DNA from: Blumeriella jaapii
Lineage: Eukaryota > Ascomycota > Leotiomycetes > Helotiales > Drepanopezizaceae
Length of the DNA: 64,000 nt
Assembly (NCBI GenBank): GCA_009599575.1
Contig: VWND01000016.1
Coordinates: 1 to 64,000 of the forward strand
Direction: 5' to 3'
Below are positions 23,700 to 36,000 of the stretch, in pieces. The notes below the pieces were generated by a model. That model saw only the letters and a program-made list of their open reading frames with translations. It had not been told where the DNA came from and did no database searches. Both the position numbers and the translations under genes were made by a program. The stretch's first letter is position 1; every line of letters starts with the position of its first letter.

Positions 23700-25060
23700 C
23701 GGAACTACGAAACGACAATCTTTTCTAATATAAAACTTATATTCAAAAAAACCCTGTTCTGCTTCTGCTTATATCCCGGAACGAAATACATTTTACGCTT
23801 TTTTTTTAACAAATACCAAAATATCGGAATTTCCTAAATTATCGGATTTTTTTAAATATTTTATTTTAAAACTTTTTAAATATTTCGATCAAATCGCCGC
23901 CGTTTTAATCGCTAATACAAAAACCTGCTTTCGCGAAATCTTCGATATTTTCGCTTACGCGATAAAATAAAACGATATAATAATACCTATTATTTAAAGC
24001 CAAATTAATTAATTAAGCTTAAAAGCTGAATATTTAAACGGTATAATATTAAAAAAAAAAGCGTTTTAAAAAAAAGTGATTTAGAACCTCGAAGCCGAAC
24101 TTGCTAATTTCCGAAGACAAGCTTTTATCAGTTAAAATATACTAAGCATCGAAAGAAAAATATTTGCCTTTTTCGACCCCGATAAATTTACTAATTCGGA
24201 AAGCATTGGAAACGTTATAAAGCATTTTATTATTTTTTTTTAAAATATAATTTTAAAATTTCGTTTTAATTAAAATTAATATGCGACCGAATAGAATCGT
24301 ATAAGCTACTTTTTTTTCCGCTTTTCCGATACAGCCAAAAATGCTTTACAAAAAGATTTACGTACGAACGGTACTTTTTCCTACCTAACTATTGCAAAAA
24401 TAATTCAAATTCTATAATAATCGTTCGGTATTTTTAATTAATAAGCAAATATATTTAAAAGAATTTTATTTTTTAAGCAAAACAATCAACTCCTATCCAT
24501 TTCTTTTTATCTAGCTGAAAATTAAAAATTATATTAAATTTAATAACGAAACTGCTATCGCAATTCTATGCGAAACTTTTTATTTTAATATTATTATTCG
24601 TTTATTATATATTAACCTTTCCGATTTAAAAACCGATTTTATTAGTTTCTGCGCTTAAATGCGCGAAACCGATATCGTTCTTCGATAATTAAATTTTAAT
24701 TATTATAAAATAAAAAGCCGCCACGTAAAAATAACTTTTTTTTTTATTTCCGTATTTAAAACTATTACTACGACTACCACCTAAAACGATTTTATAAACT
24801 TCAGCGCCATCTAAATTAAAATAATTATTTAAACCGCAGCTGATATAGCGAAAAACAAACGCCTAATAAAAAACGCCGAAAAGCTAGCTCGCCGAACCTA
24901 TTTTTTTACTAATAATTTTTGCTTATAATATACCAGTAATAAACACCGAGCTATTAACTGTCCCGATTTCCTTTGGATTAAAAAAGCTAAAACCGAAGCA
25001 AAAAAATCGGAAAATTAACTGTTTTTAATAATTATTACTATTAAAAACTTTTGAAAAATA
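23700..25060 (+). pseudogene. Gypsy-C gag with degenerate CCHC knuckle
   Basis: The plus-strand frame contains a C-terminal knuckle FCL-stop-YTSNKHRAINCPDFLW (about 24918-24977). Cys, His and the last Cys are present, and the second Cys reads Tyr. A Lys-rich tail follows. The N-terminal two thirds are capsid-like by position only and broken by stops. Confidence 0.7.
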
Positions 25061-25099
25061 AATTGGAATTATTTGCTTTAAACGGCGTTCCGAAATTAT

Positions 25100-25410
25100 A
25101 TTTAATATTGCTTTGTATTATAATTACTAATAATACATATATTAAAATTTATTTTTTAAACGACTTCGGAACTACCGATAATTTTATTAATTATTTTTTC
25201 GTATAATACTACGAATTAACCCCTATTTTACTTATTAATCCACGTAAACTTACCGTGGTTAACGGTCGCTTTTTTATATACGGCGACGTTATTCACCAAA
25301 TCTTTTTTCATATCAAAATAATCAGCCATACCGAACTAATTACAGCTTTTATTACAAAACTAAGGAAATACGATTTTATTTTAAAAAAACCTTAGCTCCG
25401 AAAATATAAT
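25100..25410 (+). pseudogene. Gypsy-C aspartic protease remnant
   Basis: Reads LNDFGTTDNFIN with the catalytic triplet at 25162-25170: Asp-Phe-Gly where the family has Asp-Ser-Gly, a TCC-to-TTC change. Downstream RKLTVVNGRFFIYGDVIH and ITAFITKLRKYDFIL match the rest of the fold and lead to a stop in the PWL-like motif. The frame is otherwise open for about 90 codons. Confidence 0.85.
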
Positions 25411-26039
25411 TCTTATATTAATTAAATTAAAAACACGCTTTGTTTTAATTTAAACTTCTGCCGTACGAATTGCTTACTTTAGCACCTTTATCAATTGGCT
25501 ATTCCAGGCCTAATTTAAAAACGCTATTTTTACAAAACAAACGTTTAACCAGCTATACCTCGTCGTACAAAAGCCGCTGTTTTTATTATTTTAACTTTTT
25601 AATCCGGAGTAAAAATATTTTCAGCCTTTTTATACAAAATCAATTAATAATTACAAAAGCTCGGCGCCGTAGTAAATAAAAACCAAGATTTTAAATTATT
25701 ATTTGAAATCGATTAATTATATAAAAACGAGCTTTTTCAAACTAAACGATAACGCTTATCAGCCGACCTTTACCTCGCCGAAGCTTTTTTAAAAAATATT
25801 CGTTTAATTTTTTAAACCAAGCCGCTAATCGACTTTCGAATAAAACTTTTTCGACATTACTATTATTATTTGGCCGCTTTTGACCCTATTAAAGCCGATA
25901 AACTTATATTTTATAAAAAAAGCGTTGATTATACGATAAAACTACGATCTAAAGTTATTTTTTTATATAATCTTTTATATAATATATTAATTAACGAATT
26001 TTAAGTTTTGCGCAAGTTTTTTAAAAAAAATTTCGAAAA

Positions 26040-26600
26040 AAACTGGATTCAGGCTAGCTTTTTTTTCGCAGCTTTATTCGTTTTATTCGCGAAAAAACCA
26101 AAAAATAAATTACGATTTTGCGTCGATTACAAAGCTTTTAACGCTATAATCATTAAAAACCGGTACTTTTTATTATTAATCTAAGAAATACTTTTTCGAC
26201 TAAGCAAAACGAAGTTTTATATCAAACTTAACGTTTTCGCCGCTTTTAATAAAATTCGAATAAAAAAAAGCTATAAATAATTTACCGCGTTTAATACAAA
26301 ATATAATTTATTCGAATCTTTGATTATACTTTTCGGATTATATAACGCTTTTGCCATTTTTCAATTCCGTATAAACGATATTTTACGATTTTATTTAAAT
26401 GTTTTTTACACAGTTTATATAAACGATATTCTAGTTTATTTAAACGACTTTTAAAAACACAAAAAACACGTTAATTTTGTTCTTTAAGCTTTTACCGACG
26501 CTGATTTGCAATTGAATATAAAAAAGTGCGAATTCGAAATTTAAAAAATCGTTTATTTAAAAATAATTATTTTTACTACTGAAATTAAAATAAATCTTAA
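26040..26600 (+). pseudogene. Gypsy-C reverse transcriptase remnant
   Basis: Reads LRFCVDYKAFNAIIIKNRYF, then FTAFNTKYNLFESLIILFGL, then the catalytic box TVYINDILVY with YIND at 26416-26427 (first Asp to Asn). The thumb motif LQLNIKKCEFE follows. Stops replace Gln codons. It is the best preserved RT frame in the window. Confidence 0.93.
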
Positions 26601-26839
26601 AAAATTAAAAGCTATTATTAATTGAAAACTTCCTTCCAACGTCAAAAACGTATAAGCGTTTTTAAATTTTGCAAATTTCTATCGAAGATTTATTAAAAGT
26701 TTTTTCGTATCGTTATCCTTTTAGTAAATTTAACGAAAAAAAACATTAAATAAAATTTTAATAACGATTGTATTAAAGCTTTCGAATTTCTTAAATCAGC
26801 TTTTATTACGATATTTACGTTAGTTTATTTTAATTCCGA

Positions 26840-27230
26840 TAAAAAAATATTTGTTAAAACCGACGCTTTTAATTACGTTTTTTCAGGAATTTTTTTTCAG
26901 AAAAATAATACAAAAATATTCTATTCAATCGCTTTTATATTAAAAAAATTCGATTTAGCCGAATGCAATTACGAAATTTACGATAAAAAACTTTTCGCTA
27001 TTATACGCTGTTTCGAAAATTAACGAGCCGAATTACAAAAAGCTGCTTATCCGATCCGAATATTTACAAACCACCGAAATTTGAAATATTTCATAATAAC
27101 TAAGCAATTTAACCGACGTTAAATACGATAAAGCGAGTTTTTAGCTAGTTTTAATTTTATAATTATTTTTAAATCTAAAAAACAAAATAATAAACCTGAC
27201 TTTTTGACCCGATGTTTTTAAAACTTTTCT
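26840..27230 (+). pseudogene. Gypsy-C RNase H remnant
   Basis: Contains VKTDAFNYVFSGIFFQ and ECNYEIYDKKLFAIIRCFEN, the two main RNase H blocks, and IFTNHRNLKYFIITKQFNRR at the connection. TDAS has become TDAF by C-to-T. Confidence 0.92.
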
Positions 27231-27419
27231 CAGAATTTTTCAAACGAAAAAATTCAATTTCAAAATCAAGCTTTTTTTAAGAAATATTATTTAACTAAAG
27301 TCTTAAACGCTTTTCTAACTTTGCTAAAATCAATATCCGAAGCAAACGACGAAAAGCTTTTACGATTTTTAAATAAATACTATTTTATTAACAAATTGTA
27401 AATTATTATCAAAAAGAAA

Positions 27420-28440
27420 ATGCTTAAACCAAAAGATATTCCGAAATCCAAAATTTTACAACTTTTTAAATATATTATACGCAATAACAAATTATACTTC
27501 CGAAACCGATTTTACGTTTTTAATATACCAGATTTAAACGTTCCTATTCGTACCTGGCTTTTACAAATAGCCCACGATTTATAAAAACAGGTTATCCCGG
27601 CAAAAACAAATTTTATAAAATTATTAATAAGAATTATTATTGGCCATTAATTTCTGAAAACTGCAAAAGATTTATACGGAATTACAACGGCTGTTTTCGC
27701 AATATAAATATTAATTAACGATATTAAAATCTTTTCAAACCTTTATTTATTTCGTTACGCCGATAAAACTATATATCGGTCGATTTTATAAACCTTTTTC
27801 TTATAAAAAAATATCAAAATCGACATAATTTAATTATAATAATAATTTGCCGTTTTATTAAAAAACGATATTACATAGCTTGCTATACTGCTATAAAAGC
27901 AACAGATTTAGCCAAATTATTTTGCAGAAATATTTGGCGTTTATATAATTTTTTCGATTTTATAATTTCCGACCGAAGTTTTTTATTTGTTTCATAATTT
28001 TAAAAAGCTATTAATTACCGTTTCGAAACTAATATTACGCTATCCACCAGCTTTTATTTCGAAATAAACGGCCAAACCGAAAACGCGAACGCATATCTGC
28101 TTTTTTATTTAAAGCAATTTATTAAATACGCTTAAAAAAATTGAAAAGATTAATTTTTTTTAACCGAATTCGCAGCCAATAACGCTGTAAACGCTTTTAC
28201 CGGAATCTTTTTTTTTTACGCTAATAAAAATTTCTATCCACGAATAAGCTTTTTTTTATTTAAATTTATTTTAAAATCTATTTTACGTATTTTACAAATA
28301 GCAAATATTAAAAAAAAAAATTTTGCCGATAAAATAAAAAAAATAAAACTACTTTTACGCACGAATTTGATTTTAGCGCTGGCCGACCAAAAAATATTAT
28401 TTTAACCGAAACCGCCAATCAGCGCCTATCTATCGAATAA
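27420..28440 (+). pseudogene. Gypsy-C integrase remnant
   Basis: The zinc-binding module is seen as AHDL-stop-KQVIPAKTNF...IIIGH at about 27565-27660. The catalytic core is heavily broken by stops and small shifts, but keeps pieces such as NFKKLLITVSKLILRY after the second catalytic region. It lies between RNase H and the chromodomain region in the expected order. Confidence 0.75.
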
Positions 28441-28448
28441 AAAACAGC

Positions 28449-28880
28449 GTGTTTTTTAATAAACGCAATATAATTTCCATCAAATTAATTAAAAAACTTA
28501 ATAATAAGTTTTACGGTTTTTATAAAATCGCCGAAGTTCTAAGTTCTTATAATTATAAGCTGAAACTACCTTTCGAGCAAAAATTATCTCATCCCGTTTT
28601 TTATATTAATTTGCTCAAATCTACTTACGACGACCCTCTTCCAAAGCAAAAAAACTTTTTTCCACCGCCAATTTTTATAAACGCCGATGAAAATTTGTTA
28701 TAAATTATAAATATTATTTTCGATTTCAAACGAAACCCTAATTTTTTTTATTTTATATAATAGCGTAGCTACAGCGCGGAAAACCAATCTTGAAAACTAT
28801 TAAAAAACGTTATTAACGCATATAATTTTATAACAGAATTCGCTTTAAAAAATTTTTATAAACTTCACCCGACCAAATCA
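28449..28880 (+). pseudogene. Gypsy-C integrase C-terminus and chromodomain
   Basis: An 84-codon open piece (28449-28703) carries the post-integrase module FYGFYKIAEVLSSYNYKLKL and HPVFYINLLKSTYDDPLP. It is followed by a chromodomain (IIFDFKRNPNFFYFI--RSYSAENQS-KLLKNV, about 28710-28810) in which the aromatic-cage Trp codons are stops (TGG to TAG/TGA). The start at 28449 is an internal Met. The minus-strand open frame at 28865-29089 overlaps the tail and is a shadow. Confidence 0.85.
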
Positions 28881-29184
28881 AAACTGGCTAAAGTTAAAAC
28901 TGCTAATAAAAAACGTATTAAAACTATAAATAACGAAAACAATATTATACCATTAAAAAAAACTTTTACAACACGTACCACGCATAAAACGATTACAACC
29001 AATTTCTTTTCCGTCGCTAAAACATCTGTTGTTCTGCTACCGAAACTAAAAAAACCTGTTTTTTTTACAAATTCAGCTAAACCTCGCACTCGTTTACAAA
29101 CGCGCTTCGCGAACGAAGCTCGATTTATAGAAGTAAATTCCGACGATAAAAAAATTAAATAAAAAAATGAAAAAAAAAACCATA

Positions 29185-29359
29185 TATAAAAGAAAAAAAC
29201 GTTAATTCGTTAATCACGTGGTCCGAAGATCACGTTATTATCACGTGACATCGGAACCCGCATATACTGTATCTTAAACTTCACGACACCTCTAAACTTA
29301 GAACCCCGTAATTAATGCAAATCATTTACGAACCTTCTGTTCGTTCGCACCCCTTGACA
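29185..29359 (+). repeat. Gypsy-C 3' LTR
   Basis: 175 bp, ends CCCCTTGACA, preceded by a purine-rich tract (ATGAAAAAAAAAACC, about 29167-29181). It differs from the 5' LTR mainly by C/T and G/A; the 5' edge is more mutated here and the 3' edge less. Confidence 0.93.
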
Positions 29360-30115
29360 AACCCTTTCGCTTTATTATCGAACTTAAAATCGAATTATAC
29401 GACGCTGATATTTTAGTATTTTTAAACCGACGAATACTTTAAACCGACGATTCAGTATATTTGCCAACGCTAAAAGATTTATTACGGCTTAGCAGCTTTA
29501 AACCGTTCAAATAATCGCTTAAATTATCGCCGCCGCTCGCTTTCCAGCTTCCGCTAATATCGCCCGCGACGCTTTTTTTTTATTCCGAGCTTCGCGCGTT
29601 TTTACGGCGGACTTCCAATTAATTTCCGAGTATTATTTTTTAATTTTGGATTTAGCCATTTTTCGAGTCGAATTATTCAAAATCAAATACCTTCGCTACG
29701 CTTTTAGCGATTATTAAAAAAAAGTCGAATATAACGCATAGAAAATAAATATAAAATTGTTTATTAAAAAATATTTAAGAAATTTTATATAAAACATAAA
29801 TTAAGCTAAAAAATATTTCAAATATATTATTAAAAAAACAAAAATTATTATTTTTTAAAATATTTAAATTCCGAATTTCATAATTAAATCTAGTCGGCCC
29901 GAAACGTTTTTCGCATTTTTAATCAGCGCTTTTTTAATTACAATCGCGTTTAATTTGCTAAATTGCAATATAATAAATCTTATATAAACAACGGTCAGAT
30001 TTATAATAACTTTCGTTTTTTATTTATCCGCTACGTAATTATTAGCAAAATTGCTAAAAACCGTTGGTTTAAAAATATATGCGAAAAAGTTATTTTTATT
30101 TTTAAATACGATTTT
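29360..30115 (+). mobile_element. Gypsy-B2, continuation (gag 5' region)
   Basis: Colinear with 14651-15402 of Gypsy-B1. It stops at 30115 in a shared ATTTTTAAATACGATTTT. The capsid part of gag would be here but no open frame survives. A 43-bp non-matching insert and then an inverted Gypsy-B3 follow. Confidence 0.88.
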
Positions 30116-30158
30116 TGTCACAGTCGGAAAGTCAGAACCAGGAAACAGAAGTGCATTC
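30116..30158. other. 43-bp unmutated junction segment between Gypsy-B2 and B3
   Basis: The segment starts TGTCACAGTCGGAAAG and ends CAGAAGTGCATTC. The 8-mer TGTCACAG occurs at its left edge (30116-30123) and again at the start of the next LTR (30159-30166). It shows no RIP changes and matches nothing else in the window. Confidence 0.6.
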
Positions 30159-30419
30159 TGTCACAGCTAGCTTGAGGGTGATCAGAAGGGTGATATGGAC
30201 CAAAAGGTACGCATGTAAATTGAAAAAAAAACACCGAGCTAAAATGCTCGGGGTCGCGAACTTTATATACAATGGATTGCGCTTATGGGTCACGTGATTT
30301 AGCGCGAGGCTTAATGGCCGAGATGGTCCGTGCTTAAACTTTAATTTAATACGACTAGCAATTATATTATTGGCAATTATACCATTAGCAATTATATTAT
30401 TAGCAATTATTATTAGCCA
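30159..30419 (-). repeat. Gypsy-B3 3' LTR (261 bp)
   Basis: Reverse complement of 20119-20396 with few changes; TGTCACAGCTAG at the left edge and TATTAGCCA at the right. Contains GGTCACGTGATTTAGCG (30288-30304). The open frames 30115-30297 and 30132-30470 are readings of this LTR. Confidence 0.93.
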
Positions 30420-31139
30420 GGCCAGAATCGTAATACTATTCTTTTTTTCCAAAAAACTGCGTCCGCGCAATTGCGGTTATAAATTTATCGTTTTCCAATT
30501 TAATATAATCTTTTCTGCTTTCGTTATAAGCTTGCAATTATACGAAAAGCGCTCGTAGAAAGCTTTTGGCGGTGGAATGCGATCGGTGGAATATTTAAAA
30601 AAATATAAAAGGCCGTTATAATATTAAAATACGAGTATTATTCGAGATTTTTATCAGCGCTTTTTTAATTAATCTGATATTATAATATTTTTTTATGCAA
30701 TTTCGAATTTATTATTTTTTCGATTTTTTATTCCGTTTGTTTAGGAAATAATTAAATAAAGGCTGGTTCGGAGCGGCGTTGGCCAAATAAAAAATTGCTA
30801 ATATATTTTCGGAACGAATATAAGTAAAAGATTAAATAAATTAATCAGTTTGCGAAAAGGTCAAGCTTTTAATTTTATTTTATTTTATCGACGATTTTAA
30901 TTAGGCCGTATTATTTATTTAAAAGCTTCCGGAAAAATCGGTCGAGCTTTTAATTTTTAATATTTATTAATATTTCGTCGCTTATATTTTAATTTACCGG
31001 TCGTTTATACAAATTGGCGAAACGTTTTATTTTGGCTTGTTATTGCGTAATAAACGATTATGCGTATTTTACAATTTTTTTAATTCGGAAAACCAAATAC
31101 AAAGCTTCGTCGCGATTAAGCTTTTCGGTGGCCGAGCGA

Positions 31140-33364
31140 AAAAAACGAAAATTATTTATATTTTAAAATATACGAATTTCGTATTTATTTAAAACTTGAA
31201 AAAAAAAAAAACGTTGCCGAAAAATTCGTACGGCAAAGTTAGCTGTGTAATATTTATTAAAAATAAAAAGCGTTTTTTAATTGTTTTGGTAATAAAAGCA
31301 AAAAAAGCGGAAACGTTGTTTAATATATTAGTTTATTATTTCGGTCTGCCTATCGATATTAAAATTATACGCAATAATTAATTTAATTTTGGTTTTTAAT
31401 ATATACGACAAAATTTTTGCTAAAAAACCGAAAACAATTAAGCTTTTCGATCCGAAACAATTAAATTCGGCATGCCGAAATAGCGTATTTAATAAATCAA
31501 AAACAAAACTGCCAGTTTTTTCGCTATATAATAATTTTATAATACAAAATTAATAAAAACTTTTTAAATAAGCGATTTATTATTACGAAAGCGAAATCGT
31601 AACCATTTTCGTTTAATAAAAGCTTCGTAAAATCTATCGTTAAATATTAATAAAATTTGCTAAATGTAAGCAAAAGCTTTAAAAAAACCCGGAGTTTTAT
31701 CGCGCTTAGCTTTTATTTATATGCAACGACAATTCGAAACGTATTATTATATATTTGCTTTTATAGCTTTTTAATAATATTTGCGACCGACCAAAAGCTT
31801 TATTTTTTTTATCTTAGCGTATGCTACGTAAAGCTGTTCGTAAATATATCGGATTAAAAAAGTTCGCAATTCGAAAGGTTTTAAAAGCATTATTAATCTG
31901 CTTTGAAAAAACAATTTGTTTTGTCGCAATTAAACATTAAAATTATAATTGCGAATTTATATTTATTGCGTTTCGAAAAAACAAGTTTTTGTTAATTTAT
32001 AGCAAATCGTTAATAATTGTATAATTATATATATCGTATGCGATTACGGAAATTAAATCTGCGGGTTTTTTTATAAGTATTTTATTTTTTTCGTTTTCGC
32101 TGTTTTTTTCGAAAAAAATGCTATCGTTATCGTGCTTATCGAAAATTATTTTTATAAGCGCTAGCGTAGTTATGCTTTTAGCAGCTATTTTTTTTAAAAT
32201 TTAAAAGTTTAATTTATCGTTTAAAAACATTTGCTGCTTTCGAACCGCTCGCTATTGTATTTTTAATAAAAAAATGTTTTGGTTTTTGCGAAAAAAAATA
32301 TCAGCGAACGTATTAATAATTTCCGACCGGTATATAATTGTACAATAAAAATCGGCGAAAAACTCGGCTTATCGGATTTATCGGACCGAAAGATTTTTAA
32401 TTATTATAAAATATTTTAAAACGCGATAATCGGTATATATATATACGTTTTTTTAAACGCTTAACAGCTCCGGCTTATAATTTTTGAAAAAGCGAAAGAT
32501 AGCGAAAAGCTTTTTATCGTAAATCGAATAATTAAATTCGGCGTCGATTATAATTTTGAAAAAAAAAACCGACCGGATAATAAAAATTATTTTTTTGTAA
32601 TTGCGATAATACGCTAATTATTATTTTATTAAAAAAATCGGGTTTTAAGCGCGTTTGCTTATAAAAATCGTAATAATACAAAATAAAAGCATTTAGCAAA
32701 GCTTTGCGCAATGCTTTTTATACGTTTTTCTGTTTTTTTTCGAATACGAAAAAAACGTTTTTTACTTATAAAAAACAATAAAAAAACGGCAAATGCGGCT
32801 GTAGCCGGTTATAAAGCGTTTGTAAAAATTGCAAAAGTTTAAAAAGCTTTATACGCCTCGTATATTCGCTGTATATTATCAGTTTTTAATAATAGCGATT
32901 TTTTTTTTCGGATTTATTTTAATATTTTAAATATTAATAACGAAATTAAAAAAAATTGGTTTTCATAATATTAAATTCGCATTTTTTAATATTAGTTTTT
33001 AAATCGTGTTTTTTTAAAATCGATAAAATCTTTTTAACGTAGATTTTATATTTTAAATTATTCGCGAAGTAAATAAAAATATCGTTAAAATACGCCGAGC
33101 AGAAATTATTTAAATGCTTTATAAAAATGTTATTAATAAAGCGTTGAAATATAACGGGCTTATTAATAAAGCCGAACGGAAAGATTTTATATTTGTATAT
33201 GCCGTATCGAATACGGAAATTAATTAATTTTTCAGATTTTTCGAATATTCGGATTCGATTAAATATTTATTAAATATTCATTTTCGTAAACGTTTCGGTT
33301 TTAATAATTCGCGCTAGCATTTCGTTAATTAAAAGCAAAAAATAAAGATTTTTTTTCGTAAAAT
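31140..33364 (-). pseudogene. Gypsy-B3 pol remnant: RT, RNase H, integrase
   Basis: Antisense to the same domains in Gypsy-B1. The RT fingers stretch is at 33200-33364, the catalytic box at about 33085, RNase H at about 32450-32730, and integrase between 31000 and 32000. The plus-strand open frames at 31196-31381 and 31657-31857 are shadows of the integrase. Confidence 0.85.
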
Positions 33365-33379
33365 TACAGGCAAAACCTT

Positions 33380-35500
33380 TTTTGCATATTAAAAACTGAC
33401 GCTTCCGACGGCGTAATAGCTTTTGTGCTTTCGCAATTCTATAATAACGACTGGCTTCTAATCGCCTATTTTAGCAAAACTATAGCTTTTGCAAAGCTAA
33501 ACTACGTCGTATACGACAAAAAAATGCTCGCAATCGTAAGATTTCTAGGCAATTTTCGTATTAAATTAGCTAGCTTACCTAATTTATTAAATTAAAATAA
33601 TTATTAATTACAAAGCCTTAAAGTATTTTATAATTTCCAAACTTTTAAACGCTCGATAAGCACGCTAAGCCGAGCTTTTCGCCGACTATAACTTTTTTAT
33701 TACGTACAAACCAAATAAACATAACTTTTTGGCTAACGCACTGATTCGTCGTACGAACGAATTCGACCGCCAAAACTTTTTTAAACGCATTTAACGTTTG
33801 CAAACCTTTTTCCGAGCAAATCAAATTAATCACCGCTTTTTAACTGAAAAACTTCGATTTTTTATAATTTCCGAAACAGCTGTTTTTATCGTTAAAATAG
33901 CTAATTTTTTTTTCGCATTTCGTATCGTTGATTAAATTTTTTACGTTAATCGCACAGCTAGCAGCTTAATAGTTTTCCGAAAAAAAGCTGTACGGAACGT
34001 TACGAAAAAAAAACGACGATAATAATATTTCGTATATATTTAAACGCGATCTGCTGTTATATTACGATCGCTTAATAATATCAGACGTCGATTATTTTCG
34101 TTTGGCTTTTGTACGAAAAATATACGATTAAATCTTTACCGCTTATTTTAACGTTCGCAAAACTACGCAATTGCTTTCGGACCAATATTATTAGCGAAGT
34201 ATAACAACTTTCGTAAAACAATATTATCGCAATTGCTACGTTTATCAAAAGAGTTTTGTTTTAAATAAGCGCTCCGGCTTTTTTCAATTTTTTTCTGTTT
34301 TTAACTATTTTTAAAAGTATATTATAATAAACTTTTGCAATTTTAATAAAAACAAACACGATTATAATAACGTATTCGTAATAGTAAATCGCTTTTCTAA
34401 GCAAGCTATTTCGATTTTTTGTTATAAAAATATCGACGCTCGAAATCTCGCTAAATTACATATATTCTACGTATATAAGTATTTTGGCCTTTTAAAAAAT
34501 ATTATTAGCGATCGTGGCTTTTAATATTAGTTTATTTTCTGATCTGAATTAAATAAAATACTCGGTACGCAATTAAAGCTTTCGACAGCCGTTTATTCTA
34601 AAACCGACGGTCAGACCGAAATTTACAATTAATATTTGCAAAAACGCTTTCGACCCTTCGTAAACTTTTATTAAAACGATTAAAACGAATTTCTTTTAAT
34701 AATAAATTTCGCTTAAATAGTTTTTTTTTACGAAAGTTTAAATGGCCTTTTACTTTTTGAAATTGTATACGATTACATTTTTTATATCAATTAAAACTAA
34801 AAACTTAATATTTCCTTTTTTTCTAATTTTTTACATAAGCTAAACGCAAACGAAGCTCGTGCGTACGCTCGCCGCCATTACGACGTCTGAAACCTCGCCA
34901 AATCGCACCTTTAATAAACCCACGACAAAATAAAAAAAAATACGAATAAATCTCGCCGCGCGATCGATTTTAACGTTAGCGATTACGTTTGGCTCGATAT
35001 GCGTCCATTTCCGACTTTCCGGCCCTTTCGTAAGTTCGACAATTTTACAAACGGCCTTTTCAAAATTGTAGCCAAAATTTTCGATAACGCTTTTAAGCTA
35101 GACCTTTTTAATATTATAAACGTATATTTAGTTATTTACGCTAGTCGATTGCGTAAAGCAGCTGACGACGCGCTTTTAAATTAAATTAACTTAGCCCCTG
35201 AATCTATTAATATAATTAATAAATTTAAATACGAAATCGAAAAATTAATCGCTTATCGAATGCAGCGAAAAACCTTTTAATACAAAACTTTTTAAATAAG
35301 CTTAAATAAAAATCTTACGTAGTACCCCGCGTTTAATTTTATATATGCTTTTCTGAAAGTGCGCGATTTTCATTTGGCGCATAAAAAGCTTTCCGGTCCT
35401 TTTGCAAAACTTATAAATTGGCTAAAAACGTATTCCGAAAGTTTAAATTCGTACGATCATTTGAATAGCGACGTACCAATAGATAAAAGCTCGAAAGCGC
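33380..35500 (+). pseudogene. Gypsy-A2 RNase H, integrase and chromodomain
   Basis: RNase H (33390-33570) reads LNYVVYDKKMLAIVRFLGNF. Integrase keeps its frame: Asn (mutated Asp) at 34330-34332, Asp at 34510-34512 in IISDRG and Glu at 34618-34620 in TDGQTEIYN, which is D,D-35-E with a 59-residue first gap. An open piece (34999-35184) is the post-integrase fold with VIYASRLRKAADDAL. A chromodomain follows at 35230-35410 (YEIEKLIAYRMQRKTF). The tail ends SSKARFFRTEE just before the polypurine tract. Stops are few, but the frame is dead. Confidence 0.92.
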
Positions 35501-35523
35501 GCTTTTTTCGGACGGAGGAATAG

Positions 35524-35788
35524 TATAACGAACCATTCTTTTGCCCCTCGTATTATCCCAGCAACTACGTATAGCTGCAAGCTTTTTGGTCTTCTGATAG
35601 GTCTTCCTATCAATTATGAAAATTATTTATATATATAAAACTTTCTCCTTTTAGCAATTTCTGCCTTCTGCAGTTATTGATTCTAAATAAATATTTTGTT
35701 ACAGAACCAAAGGCTCGTTTCTTATACCATATGAACACGGCGACCAGTTGACTGATCTCCCAGCCCTCCGACTGATTAGATCGTCACA
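35524..35788 (+). repeat. Gypsy-A2 3' LTR (265 bp)
   Basis: Ends in the inverted pair TATAACGA (from TGTGACGA) and TCGTCACA (35781-35788). Contains TATATATATAAAAC (about 35627-35640) as TATA-like box. The 3' two thirds show almost no RIP. Matches 5928-6196 in reverse. Confidence 0.93.
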
Positions 35789-36000
35789 GTTATTGCTTCG
35801 TTATTTTTATTTATCGTATTTTTTAAGTATTTTTTACAATTTTTTTTGCGTTTGTAAAATAGTTTTTTGGCTTTTACGAATTTTCGCTTAATAAATAACT
35901 TTTTTATCGCATTAAATAATATCGGCTTTTTTTTGTATTTTTGTAAGTTTATATTAATTTAATTTTGTATTTTTCGGATTTTTAAAATTTTATTATATTA
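35789..36000. other. AT-rich spacer between Gypsy-A2 and Gypsy-D
   Basis: No open frame, repeat or LTR match seen. The 3' LTR of Gypsy-D would be expected here but nothing resembles the terminus at 41519. Confidence 0.4.

Larger units (their letters stand above)
23354..29359 (+). mobile_element. Gypsy-C: complete nested chromovirus with target duplication
   Basis: 175-bp LTRs at 23354-23528 and 29185-29359 enclose gag, protease, RT, RNase H, integrase and a chromodomain, all plus strand. The flanking 5-mers GACCC (23349-23353) and AACCC (29360-29364) are a target duplication with one G/A difference. The insertion splits Gypsy-B2; the B sequence is continuous across it when compared with 14640-14660. 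Coding frames carry many stops but domains are easily read. Confidence 0.95.
30159..33364 (-). mobile_element. Gypsy-B3: inverted 3' portion of Gypsy-B
   Basis: The minus strand carries 3' LTR (30159-30419), integrase, RNase H and RT, colinear with 17180-20396 of B1 in reverse. At 33364 the match breaks off inside RT and Gypsy-A2 starts with no filler. Most of the internal region is RIP-mutated, whereas the LTR is nearly clean. Confidence 0.92.
33365..35788 (+). mobile_element. Gypsy-A copy 2: 3' part from RNase H to 3' LTR
   Basis: The plus strand holds RNase H, integrase, a chromodomain and the 3' LTR, colinear with 5'-mutated copy 1 at the start of the window. The 5' half is missing; the join to inverted Gypsy-B3 is direct at 33364/33365. 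A polypurine tract (GGACGGAGGAATAG, 35510-35523) precedes the LTR. Confidence 0.92.

Noticed and set aside
30115..30558. ORFs over the Gypsy-B3 LTR
   Set aside because: They read LTR sequence that is noncoding in the other Gypsy-B copies.
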